This document shows positions 1 through 7,027 of a stretch of DNA of 8,415 nucleotides, one piece after another. Location of the stretch: positions 1-8,415 of the forward strand of contig CAMSXY010000043.1 in NCBI GenBank assembly GCA_947065955.1, given 5' to 3'. Position 1 is the stretch's first letter. Every line of letters begins with the position of its first letter. The notes below the pieces were generated by a model. The model ran no database searches. It saw only the letters and a list, made by a program, of their open reading frames with translations, and was not told the DNA's origin. Source of the DNA: an uncultured Caryophanales bacterium. GTDB lineage: Bacteria; Bacillota_I; Bacilli_A; RF39; UBA660. Both the position numbers and the translations under genes were made by a program.

Positions 1-46
1 TACACAAGGATGAACACTCTTTCCCTACACGACGCTCTTCCGATCT
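1..46 (+). other. Sequencing adapter plus 12-base tag (artefact, not genomic)
   Basis: Positions 14-46 match the 33-base Illumina TruSeq read-1 adapter, ending in GACGCTCTTCCGATCT. It is preceded by a 12-base tag, ACACAAGGATGA (2-13), and one extra T. The same 45 bases return as an exact reverse complement at 8371-8415. The identification rests on recognising the well-known adapter. Its reading frame encodes NTLSLHDALPI, which fuses artificially to the truncated gene that follows. Genomic sequence starts at about 47. Confidence 0.97.
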
Positions 47-915
47 CATACTTACGAAAATTGGGATTTTATCACTATGGTTATAACAATGAATTTGAAG
101 CTTTAAAGCCAAGATTTGAAGCTATTCTTAACTTAGAGGTTCCTTATTATACTTTATATAAAAATCTTCGTAAAGAATTTCGAACGAAAATTAGAGGAGC
201 TATTAAAAACGGAGTCAAAGTATACAAAGGAAATAAACAAGATTTATCCTTACTATACCTACATACAGAAAAAAAATATCCAAGAGATTTACAATATTTT
301 GAAGAGGCTTATGATACTTTTGATAAAGAAAATCAAATAGAATTTTATTATACAAAAATTGATACAGAAATGTATTTAAAAAATGCGCAAGATCTGTACA
401 CTTATTATGAAAATGAAAGTTTCAAACAAAATGATCTTTTAATTCAGGCAACGGGAAAATATAAAAATAAAGTTTTAACTAAAAAAATGAATATTGATAT
501 GTTCTATAATAAATATAAAAAAGAATTAGTAAATGCTATTAATTTATTAAAAACCTATCCCGATGGAATTGTCACCTCCTCCATCCTTATTATCAAAAAA
601 GCCAATACTATCCATCTTTTTATGGATGGCTATGATCCTAAATTTAAAAAATTTAATTCAAAGCACTTACTTATTTGGAAAATTATTGAAAAGTATTCAA
701 AATTAGGATATAAATGTTTTAATTTAGGCGGTGTGTCTAATTTTACAATCCAAAGTCATAAGTACCATGGATTAAATGAATTTAAAAGAAATTTTGGAGC
801 AGATATTTATGAATATGCAGGGGATTTTGAATTAATTTGTAATCGTGCATCTTATTTTATGTATAGAAATTCAAATGCCTTTTTAAAGAAACTAAAAAAG
901 TTTAGAATATTCTAA
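47..915 (+). CDS. FemABX/MurM-family peptidoglycan bridge aminoacyltransferase, 5'-truncated
   Basis: About 288 genuine residues remain; the N-terminus lies beyond the fragment. The frame stays open into the adapter, so the ATG at position 10 is false. Numbering from that false Met, residues 1-12 are adapter and residue 13 is a hybrid codon. FemABX enzymes use aminoacyl-tRNA to add amino acids to the stem peptide of lipid II at the inner face of the membrane. Family signs include an RTKIRGAIKNGVKV segment (58-71) ending the first GNAT-like subdomain, a charged helical stretch at about 121-180 where the family has its helical arm, FNLGGVS (237-243), GLNEFKRNFGA (254-264) and EYAGDFEL (268-275). 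The C-terminus appears complete. The substrate amino acid cannot be read from sequence. The gene is strongly AT-rich (only 8 G/C in 481-540) and converges on fhs. Confidence 0.85.
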
Positions 916-924
916 ACTTTTTTT
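894..924. terminator. Bidirectional intrinsic terminator shared by the Fem-type gene and fhs
   Basis: Positions 894-923 form a perfect 30-base palindrome centred on GAATATTC at 908/909. Read on the plus strand it is a hairpin with a T-run (918-924) after the Fem-type gene; read on the minus strand the A-run at 894-899 becomes the T-run after fhs. The palindrome contains the last codons and stop of the Fem-type gene (stop 913-915) and reaches the last base of the fhs stop (923-925). The stem core is AT-rich, so its strength is uncertain. Confidence 0.8.
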
Positions 925-2563
925 AAAATAAACCTGTAATTTTTCCTTCTGAATTCATGTCGATGGTATAAGCAGCAGGATTTTTTGAAAGTCCAGGCAT
1001 CGTTAAAACTCCTCCCATATAAACGACCAAAAAACCAGCTCCATTGGAAAGTGAAATATCGGTAATGGTTACTATAGAATCCTTTGGAAAACCGAGTTTC
1101 TTTGGGTCATCACTAATGGAATAAGGCGTTTTTGCAACGCAAATAGGTAAAAGATCCAAATGATTTTTTTCAAAAAGTCTTATTTTTTCTTTGGCAAGTT
1201 CTGTGTATTGTACTTTTTTTGCATAAAAAATTTCTCTAGATACTATTTCGATCTTTTTTTCAATAGAATCCTCTTTAGCATACAAATAATTTAAATGTGT
1301 ATCTTCCCCACAGAGAGAAATAATTTTTTGAGCGAGTGCAAGACTACCTTCTTCTCCTTTTTCATGCCCTTCACAAAGAGCAAAAGAAATTCCCGTAGAA
1401 GAAACTAAGGCTTCTAATCTCTCAACTTCTTTTGAAGAATCTGTTTTGAATCGGTTACAACATACAATAATATTCGGTCCCATCTTTTGCATATTTAAAA
1501 TGTGAGCTTGTAAATTGGCAAATCCCTTTTCTAAAGAAGAAAGATCAGGAACTTCTAAAGCTTCTAAACACCCCCCATGATATTTTAAAGCTCGAATAGT
1601 AACATTTATTACAATAACATTAGGAACAAGTTTTCCCATGCGACATTTAATATCTAAAAACTTAAAAGCCCCCAAATCAGACCCAAAACCAGCCTCTGTA
1701 ACTACATAATCTGCATTTTCTAAAGCCAACTTTGTTGCAATCAAGGAATTACATCCATGTGCAATATTGGCAAAAGGTCCTCCATGAATAAGAACAGGAT
1801 TATTATAAAGCGTTTGAACAAGATTAGGATGAATGGCTTCTTTCAGTAAAGTCAAAATAGCACCAACACAATGCAAATCTCGAACAAAAACAGGGGTTTC
1901 ATCCTGTCGATAGCCAACAACCATCTTTCCTATACGTTCTTTTAAATCCTCTAAATCCTTTGAAAGACAGAGAATAGCCATTAATTCGCAGGATGTGGTA
2001 ATCGCAAAACTTTCTTCCCTTTCCATGGAAGAAGAGATCCCTACCCTTACCTGACGAAGCGCACGATCGTTGATATCCAAAACGCGTTTTAAACAAATGG
2101 TATCTTTTAAAATTCCTTGTTCATTTCCTTGAAAAATATGATTATCTATAATAGCACATAAAAGATTATTAGCTGCTGTTACAGCATGAATATCTCCTGT
2201 GAAATGAAGATTAATATCTTCCATAGGTACAACCTGACTATATCCCCCACCAGTGGCTCCCCCTTTGGTTCCAAAAACAGGTCCCAAAGATGGTTCTCTT
2301 AATACTGCAAGGCTTTTTTTCCCTAGAAAACAAAGAGAATCGTGAATCCCTATTGCAACGGTTGTCTTTCCCTCTCCATAAGGAGTTGGATTAATAGAAG
2401 TGACTAAAATCAGTTTCCCTGTTTTTGAAGATGGTAAAGAAGATGTAATTTTTGCCTTATACTTTCCATAATACTCTAGCTGATTTTCTGTAAATCCTAT
2501 TTTTTTAGCGACTTCTTTAATTTCCATCATTTTCTTTGCATGAGCAATTTCTATATCTGTCAA
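923..2563 (-). CDS. fhs: Formate-tetrahydrofolate ligase (10-formyl-THF synthetase), TTG start
   Basis: This 546-residue cytosolic enzyme joins formate to tetrahydrofolate using ATP, giving 10-formyl-THF for purine synthesis and Met-tRNA formylation. Visible signatures are the P-loop TPYGEGKTT (60-68), EPSLGPVFGTKGGATGGGY (90-108), MEDINLHFTGD (114-124), HGGPFANIAHGCNS (260-273), EAGFGSDLGAFKFLDIKCR (290-308), TIRALKYHGG (322-331) and the C-terminal TMPGL...ITGLF. The start is TTG at 2561-2563, supported by AGGAGG (2572-2577) 8 bases upstream; the next in-frame ATG, at codon 12, has no such site. The protein is slightly shorter than the usual 550-560 residues. It departs from family consensus at several places: GGAAGGG reads GGATGGG, FDIT reads FAIT, and the loop before FAIT is shortened. 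It lies downstream of tuf, behind a terminator and its own promoter, so it is probably a separate transcript. Confidence 0.95.
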   Translation of the reverse strand: MTDIEIAHAKKMMEIKEVAKKIGFTENQLEYYGKYKAKITSSLPSSKTGKLILVTSINPTPYGEGKTTVAIGIHDSLCFLGKKSLAVLREPSLGPVFGTKGGATGGGYSQVVPMEDINLHFTGDIHAVTAANNLLCAIIDNHIFQGNEQGILKDTICLKRVLDINDRALRQVRVGISSSMEREESFAITTSCELMAILCLSKDLEDLKERIGKMVVGYRQDETPVFVRDLHCVGAILTLLKEAIHPNLVQTLYNNPVLIHGGPFANIAHGCNSLIATKLALENADYVVTEAGFGSDLGAFKFLDIKCRMGKLVPNVIVINVTIRALKYHGGCLEALEVPDLSSLEKGFANLQAHILNMQKMGPNIIVCCNRFKTDSSKEVERLEALVSSTGISFALCEGHEKGEEGSLALAQKIISLCGEDTHLNYLYAKEDSIEKKIEIVSREIFYAKKVQYTELAKEKIRLFEKNHLDLLPICVAKTPYSISDDPKKLGFPKDSIVTITDISLSNGAGFLVVYMGGVLTMPGLSKNPAAYTIDMNSEGKITGLF

Positions 2564-2571
2564 GAATATCC

Positions 2572-2577
2572 CCTCCT
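2572..2577 (-). promoter_or_regulatory. Ribosome binding site that decides the TTG start of fhs
   Basis: On the minus strand AGGAGG lies 8 bases before TTG (2561-2563), followed by two more G residues. This perfect Shine-Dalgarno match is the main reason for choosing TTG over the ATG eleven codons later. Confidence 0.85.
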
Positions 2578-2582
2578 ACTTC

Positions 2583-2591
2583 ATTATAGCA
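2583..2591 (-). promoter_or_regulatory. Extended -10 promoter for fhs
   Basis: The minus strand reads TATGCTATAAT, a perfect TATAAT (2583-2588) with the TGn extension immediately upstream. I see no good -35 box at 16-18 bases; TTGAAA is present but only 8 bases upstream. Extended -10 promoters can work with a weak -35. The expected start, about 2576-2580, falls at or just before the ribosome binding site, so the leader would be only about 14-17 bases. Confidence 0.65.
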
Positions 2592-2627
2592 TAATCTTTC
2601 AAATTTATCCGAATTTTTTCTAAAACA

Positions 2628-2655
2628 AAAAAAGAACAAAAATTTGTTCTTTTTT
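2628..2655 (-). terminator. Intrinsic terminator after tuf (end of str operon)
   Basis: Arms 2628-2640 and 2643-2655 are complementary over 13 bases, with GAAC/GTTC as the only G/C-containing core. Read on the minus strand, the hairpin begins 2 bases after the tuf stop and its descending arm is a T-run followed by TGTTTT. The tip must open slightly because only 2 bases separate the arms. It divides the str operon from the fhs promoter. Confidence 0.75.
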
Positions 2656-2657
2656 AC

Positions 2658-3842
2658 TTATTTAATAACCTCTGATACGTTACCAGCACCAACCGTTCTA
2701 CCACCTTCACGAATAGAGAATTTTGTTCCATTTTCGATAGCGATAGGAGCGATTAATTCAACTGTCATTTCAACATTATCTCCTGGCATTACCATTTCTA
2801 CTCCAGCAGGAAGTTCAATAACTCCTGTAACATCAGTTGTTCTGAAATAGAATTGTGGACGATAATTTGAGAAGAATGGAGTATGACGTCCACCTTCTTC
2901 TTTACTTAGAACGTATACTTGCGCTTTAAATTTTGTATGTGGAGTAACAGATGCTGGTTTAGCAAGTACTTGACCACGTTCAACTTCTTCACGAGAAATT
3001 CCACGAAGTAAAACCCCAGCGTTATCTCCTGCTTCAGCATAATCAAGTTGTTTACGGAACATTTCGATTCCTGTAACAACCGTTTTCTTAGTATCTTTAA
3101 TACCAACGATTTCAACTTCATCGTTAAGTTTTAATTGTCCTCTTTCAACACGTCCTGTAACAACGGTTCCACGTCCTGTAATTGTGAAAACGTCTTCGAT
3201 TGGCATTAAGAAAGGTTTGTCGGTATCTCTTGCTGGAGTTTCGATCCATGAATCAACTGCATCCATTAAATCAAGGATGGCTTGTTCATATTTAGCATCT
3301 CCTTCAAGAGCTTTTAATGCAGATCCACGAATAATTGGAGTATTGTCTCCATCGAAACCATATTCACTTAATAATTCACGGATTTCCATTTCAACTAAGT
3401 CTAATAATTCTTCGTCATCTACCATATCACATTTGTTCATGAATACAACCATACGAGGTACTCCAACTTGACGTGATAATAAGATATGTTCACGAGTTTG
3501 TGCCATAGGTCCATCTGTTGCTGCGATAACAAGGATAGCTCCATCCATTTGTGCTGCTCCTGTGATCATATTTTTAACGTAGTCAGCATGTCCTGGACAG
3601 TCAACGTGTGCATAATGTCTCGTATCTGTTTGATATTCAACGTGAGAAGTGTTAATTGTAATTCCACGTTCTCTTTCCTCTGGAGCTTTATCAATATTTG
3701 CATAATCAATAGAATCTGCAAATCCTTTTTTTGATAGAACATGTGTAATTGCAGCTGTTAAAGTTGTTTTACCATGGTCTACGTGTCCAATTGTTCCAAT
3801 GTTAACATGGGTTTTGGAACGATCATATTTTTGTTTTGCCAT
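2658..3842 (-). CDS. tuf: Translation elongation factor EF-Tu
   Basis: EF-Tu carries aminoacyl-tRNA to the ribosomal A site as a GTP complex. The 394-residue protein is full length for the family. GTPase motifs are G1 GHVDHGKT (19-26), G2 RGITIN (59-64, Thr62), G3 DCPGH with catalytic His85 (81-85), G4 NKCD (136-139) and G5 SALK (174-177). Beta-barrel domains II (from about 205) and III (from about 300) follow and end in the usual GGRTVGAGNVSEVIK. The ATG is supported by AGGAGG (3851-3856) 8 bases upstream. It is the last gene of the str operon, 83 bases after fusA, and that gap holds a likely extra promoter. No residue looks abnormal for the family. Confidence 0.99.
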   Translation of the reverse strand: MAKQKYDRSKTHVNIGTIGHVDHGKTTLTAAITHVLSKKGFADSIDYANIDKAPEERERGITINTSHVEYQTDTRHYAHVDCPGHADYVKNMITGAAQMDGAILVIAATDGPMAQTREHILLSRQVGVPRMVVFMNKCDMVDDEELLDLVEMEIRELLSEYGFDGDNTPIIRGSALKALEGDAKYEQAILDLMDAVDSWIETPARDTDKPFLMPIEDVFTITGRGTVVTGRVERGQLKLNDEVEIVGIKDTKKTVVTGIEMFRKQLDYAEAGDNAGVLLRGISREEVERGQVLAKPASVTPHTKFKAQVYVLSKEEGGRHTPFFSNYRPQFYFRTTDVTGVIELPAGVEMVMPGDNVEMTVELIAPIAIENGTKFSIREGGRTVGAGNVSEVIK

Positions 3843-3875
3843 TTAATTTTCCTCCTTTATTTACTTACATTATCT

Positions 3876-3904
3876 ATTTTATATCAAACGACTAAAAATA
3901 GCAA
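3876..3904 (-). promoter_or_regulatory. Probable internal promoter for tuf
   Basis: The minus strand shows TTGCTA (3899-3904), a 17-base spacer and TAAAAT (3876-3881), matching the sigma-A consensus at 4/6 and 5/6. It sits wholly in the fusA-tuf gap, about 34 bases before the tuf start. Extra transcription of tuf would fit the high cellular demand for EF-Tu relative to EF-G. Chance matches are easy in AT-rich gaps, so confidence is moderate. Confidence 0.5.
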
Positions 3905-3925
3905 GTCTTTTTCTTTTAAAATTAA

Positions 3926-5998
3926 TTAGTTGCCACCGTTCTTTTTGATAATTTCTTCGGCAATATTTTTTGGAACTTCTTCGTAGTGATCAAATACCAT
4001 TGTATAATTTCCACGACCTTGTGTATTTGAACGAAGAGAAGTTGCATAACCGAACATTTCAGAAAGTGGAACCATTGCGTCAATGGCAAGAGCATTTCCT
4101 CTTGATTCTTGTCCAAGAGGTCTTCCTCTTCTTGAAGTAATATCTCCCATAACACTTCCTAAATATTCATCTGGTACAATTACTTGTACTTTCATAATTG
4201 GTTCTTTAATAATCGGTTTACATTTATTTTTTGCTTCTTTTAAAGCCATAGAAGCCGCAATTTTATAAGCCATTTCTGAAGAGTCTACATCATGGTAAGA
4301 ACCATCGAATAAAGTTGCCTTTACATCAATCATAGGATAGCCAGCTAATACACCCGTTTTCATAGCATCTTGAAGTCCTTTGTCGGTAACTGGAATATAT
4401 TCTCTTGGAACAACTCCACCTACAACAGCATCCACGAATTCATATCCTTTATCTGGATTTGGTTCAAAACGAATCCATACATGTCCATATTGTCCACGTC
4501 CTCCAGATTGTTTGATGTATTTTCCTTCACATTCTGCTTCTTGGGTTAAGGTTTCACGATAAGAAACTTGTGGCTTTCCAACATTTGCTTCTACTCCAAA
4601 TTCACGTTTCATACGATCAACAATAATGTCAAGGTGTAGTTCTCCCATACCTGCAATAATTGTTTGTCCTGTTTCATGATTTGTACTTGCACGGAAGGTT
4701 GGATCTTCTTCTGCAAGTTTTTGAAGAGCAATTCCCATTTTATCTTGGTCTGCTTTTGATTTTGGTTCTACAGCAAGCTCAATAACTGGTTCTGGAAATT
4801 CCATAGATTCTAGAATACAAGCATTTTTTTCATCACATAAAGTATCCCCTGTAGTCGTATTTTTAAGTCCTACAGCTGCTGCGATATCTCCTGCATAAAC
4901 TTCCGTAATTTCTGTACGGTTATTCGCATGCATTTGAAGTAAACGTCCGATTCTTTCTTTTGAATTTTTTGTTGCATTTAAAATATAAGAACCACTTGAT
5001 AAAAATCCTGAATAAACACGGAAGAATGTAAGTTTTCCAACAAATGGATCGGTCATAACTTTAAAAGCAAGTGCACTAAATGGTTCTGAGTCACTTGGAT
5101 GTCTTACGATTTCGTTTCCATTTAAGTCAACACCTTTGATCGATTCTACATCCGTTGGTGCTGGTAGATAATCAATAACGGCATCTAAAAGTAATTTAAC
5201 ACCTTTATTTCCAAGAGCTGTTCCACAAAGTACTGGGAAAAATTCTACAGCAAGAGTTCCTTTTCGAATTGCACTTTTAATAAGTTCAACTGAAATTTCT
5301 TCTCCTTCTAAGTATTTATTCATAAGTTCATCGTCAAACTCTGCAACAGCTTCAATTAAATCGTTTCTTTTTTCTTCCACAACATCTACAAGTTCTGCTG
5401 GAATATCAATAACTTTCGCTTCTTCATGAGCTTCTCCATCGTAGGTATAAGCAGTACGTGTGATTAAATCCACAATTCCATGGAATTCACTTTCCGCACC
5501 AATTGGCCATTGGATTGGTTTCGCATTTACGCCTAAACGAGCGTCAATTGTTTGCAAACTATATTCGAAGTTTGCTCCCATTTTATCCATTTTGTTACAG
5601 AAAATCATACGTGGAACTTTGAATTCTGTTGCTTGTCTCCAAACAGTTTCTGTTTGAGGTTCCACTCCTGCTTGTGCATCTAAAAGAGCAACAGCTCCAT
5701 CTAGTACACGTAAAGAACGAGATACTTCTACTGTAAAATCTACGTGTCCTGGTGTATCAATAATATTTAAACGATGTTTTTTCCAGAAAGCTGTTGTTGC
5801 AGCAGAAGTAATGGTAATACCACGCTCTTGTTCTTGTGCCATCCAGTCCATTTGAGATTCTCCATCATGTGTTTCTCCAATTTTGTGGATTTTTCCTGTA
5901 TGGAAAAGTACACGTTCTGTACAAGTCGTTTTTCCAGCATCAATATGTGCCATGATACCAAAATTACGAGTATTTTGTAAACTATATTCACGAGCCAT
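3926..5998 (-). CDS. fusA: Translation elongation factor EF-G
   Basis: EF-G is the GTPase that drives tRNA-mRNA translocation and, with RRF, ribosome recycling. The product is 690 residues, close to the 692 of Bacillus subtilis. Visible are G1 AHIDAGKT (17-24), G2 RGITIT (59-64), G3 DTPGH (81-85), G4 NKMD (135-138), domain II from about 290, domain III containing MGELHLDII, domain IV containing SGGRGQYGHVWI and GVVPREYIP, and the C-terminal domain V ending RGNYTMVFDHYEEVP. The ATG follows GAAAGGA (6008-6014), with about 10 bases between. It is 18 bases after rpsG, so co-transcription is expected. No frameshift or missing motif was seen. Confidence 0.99.
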   Translation of the reverse strand: MAREYSLQNTRNFGIMAHIDAGKTTCTERVLFHTGKIHKIGETHDGESQMDWMAQEQERGITITSAATTAFWKKHRLNIIDTPGHVDFTVEVSRSLRVLDGAVALLDAQAGVEPQTETVWRQATEFKVPRMIFCNKMDKMGANFEYSLQTIDARLGVNAKPIQWPIGAESEFHGIVDLITRTAYTYDGEAHEEAKVIDIPAELVDVVEEKRNDLIEAVAEFDDELMNKYLEGEEISVELIKSAIRKGTLAVEFFPVLCGTALGNKGVKLLLDAVIDYLPAPTDVESIKGVDLNGNEIVRHPSDSEPFSALAFKVMTDPFVGKLTFFRVYSGFLSSGSYILNATKNSKERIGRLLQMHANNRTEITEVYAGDIAAAVGLKNTTTGDTLCDEKNACILESMEFPEPVIELAVEPKSKADQDKMGIALQKLAEEDPTFRASTNHETGQTIIAGMGELHLDIIVDRMKREFGVEANVGKPQVSYRETLTQEAECEGKYIKQSGGRGQYGHVWIRFEPNPDKGYEFVDAVVGGVVPREYIPVTDKGLQDAMKTGVLAGYPMIDVKATLFDGSYHDVDSSEMAYKIAASMALKEAKNKCKPIIKEPIMKVQVIVPDEYLGSVMGDITSRRGRPLGQESRGNALAIDAMVPLSEMFGYATSLRSNTQGRGNYTMVFDHYEEVPKNIAEEIIKKNGGN

Positions 5999-6016
5999 AC
6001 ATTTTTTTCCTTTCTA

Positions 6017-6484
6017 TTACCATCTATAATGAGCGAATGCTTTGTTAGCTTCTGCCATTCTATGTGTATCTTCACGTTTTTTAACAGCAGCTCCTGTACC
6101 ATTTGCGGCATCCATAATCTCGTTTGCTAAGTTCTCAGCCATAGAATGACCTCCTCTTAAACGAGCGTATTGTACAAGCCAACGAAGTCCTAAAGCTTGG
6201 CTTCTATCTGCTTTTACTTCAATAGGCACTTGGTAGTTCGCTCCCCCTACTCTTCTTGATTTTACTTCAAGAGCTGGTTTGATATTAGCAAGTGCTTTAT
6301 TTAAAACATCGATTGCCTCTTCTCCTGTTTTTTCTTTTACAATATCAAAAGAATCATAAAGAATCGTTTGGGCAACTCCTTTTTTACCATCAATCATTAA
6401 ACGATTGATTAGTTTTGTAACTAATTTTGAATTGTATATAGGATCTGCTAGAACATCACGTTTTACAGCACGTCTTTTACGCAT
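6017..6484 (-). CDS. rpsG: 30S ribosomal protein S7
   Basis: S7 nucleates assembly of the 3' major domain of 16S rRNA (the 30S head) and lies near the E site. The 155-residue product is collinear with the Firmicute protein: a basic N-terminus, DPIYNSKLVTKLIN, the beta-hairpin region RRVGGANYQVP (77-87), LRWLVQYARLRGG and the conserved tail KREDTHRMAEANKAFAHYRW. The ATG is preceded by AGGAGG (6491-6496) with 6 bases between. It follows rpsL by 35 bases. In E. coli S7 represses its operon through the rpsL-rpsG gap; this gap is short and I see no comparable structure in it. Confidence 0.99.
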   Translation of the reverse strand: MRKRRAVKRDVLADPIYNSKLVTKLINRLMIDGKKGVAQTILYDSFDIVKEKTGEEAIDVLNKALANIKPALEVKSRRVGGANYQVPIEVKADRSQALGLRWLVQYARLRGGHSMAENLANEIMDAANGTGAAVKKREDTHRMAEANKAFAHYRW

Positions 6485-6519
6485 ATAAATCCTCCTTCCT
6501 TTTTTTAATGATTACTTTT

Positions 6520-6936
6520 TTAGTTCTTTTTTGGTTTTTTTGTTCCGTATTTAGAACGTCCTTGACGACGTTTTTCAATTCCATTGGTGTCCATTGTTCC
6601 ACGAATAATGTGATAACGAACTCCGATTAGGTCTTTTACACGTCCACCACGAATTAAAACAACACTATGTTCCTGTAAGTTATGTCCTTCTCCAGGAATA
6701 TAAGCAGTTACTTCCATTCCATTGGAAAGTCTAACACGGGCATATTTACGAAGAGCAGAGTTTGGTTTTTTTGGAGTCATTGTACCAACACGAGTACAAA
6801 CGCCTCTTTTTTGAGGAGAATTTTGAATTGTTTGTTTTTTCTCCTTACTATTAAGACCAATTCCTAAAACAGGTGATTTGCTCTTTCTTGTTTTCATGTT
6901 TCTGTTTTTACGTACTAACTGATTAATTGTAGGCAT
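6520..6936 (-). CDS. rpsL: 30S ribosomal protein S12
   Basis: S12 sits at the decoding centre and shapes accuracy and streptomycin response. The 138 residues equal the Bacillus subtilis length, including the insertion before PQKRGVCTRV that the E. coli protein lacks. The decoding loops are TPKKPNSALRK, with wild-type Lys56 (E. coli K42), and GGRVKDLIGVRYH, with wild-type Lys101 (E. coli K87). At residue 104 the near-universal proline (E. coli P90) is isoleucine, encoded by ATC. Asp102, the residue beta-methylthiolated in E. coli (D88), is kept. The ATG follows AGGAGG (6942-6947) by 5 bases. It is the first gene of the str operon, with its own promoter upstream. Confidence 0.99.
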   Translation of the reverse strand: MPTINQLVRKNRNMKTRKSKSPVLGIGLNSKEKKQTIQNSPQKRGVCTRVGTMTPKKPNSALRKYARVRLSNGMEVTAYIPGEGHNLQEHSVVLIRGGRVKDLIGVRYHIIRGTMDTNGIEKRRQGRSKYGTKKPKKN

Positions 6937-6981
6937 AGTATCCTCCTTTCTTTACACACATCCAGGTGTTTCATTTTTGGT

Positions 6982-7018
6982 TTTAATTAAAGATTTACCA
7001 AAGTAAATCCTAATTAAA
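6982..7018 (-). promoter_or_regulatory. Hairpin in the 5' leader of the str operon
   Basis: On the minus strand the leader folds as TTTAATTA-G-GATTTAC, loop TTTG, then GTAAATC-TT-TAATTAAA: 7 bp above and 8 bp below a one-by-two internal mismatch that can be partly closed by a G-U pair. No T-run follows (the next bases are ACCAAAAATG), so it does not look like a terminator. It lies about 35 bases before the ribosome binding site. A role in mRNA stability or regulation is inference; I do not recognise it as a known ribosomal-protein leader. Confidence 0.6.
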
Positions 7019-7027
7019 TACGATATC

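Noticed and set aside
2597..2602. TTGAAA as the -35 box of the fhs promoter
   Set aside because: It matches 5 of 6 bases but lies only 8 bases before TATAAT, far too close for sigma-A. The extended -10 explains the promoter better.
3184..3734. Plus-strand open frames across tuf, fusA, rpsL and the hydrolase (for example 3184-3471, 3486-3734, 5460-5657, 6682-6867, 7492-7701)
   Set aside because: They lie antisense within strongly conserved genes, have no ribosome binding sites that I can see, and encode no recognisable domain.
5767..6111. Minus-strand 114-residue frame spanning the rpsG-fusA junction
   Set aside because: It is a shifted frame over the ends of rpsG and fusA, both of which are intact and conserved; no frameshift is needed to explain either.
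6485..6519. S7 autoregulatory site between rpsL and rpsG as in E. coli
   Set aside because: The gap is only 35 bases, A-rich, and filled mainly by the rpsG ribosome binding site; no matching structure is visible.
6885..6977. Leader peptide in the str leader: on the minus strand an ATG at about 6973 opens a frame MKHLDVCKERRILCLQLIS overlapping the start of rpsL
   Set aside because: It has no ribosome binding site (only CCAAAA upstream), is 19 codons with no regulatory codon run, and reads through the rpsL Shine-Dalgarno site. Chance is more likely.
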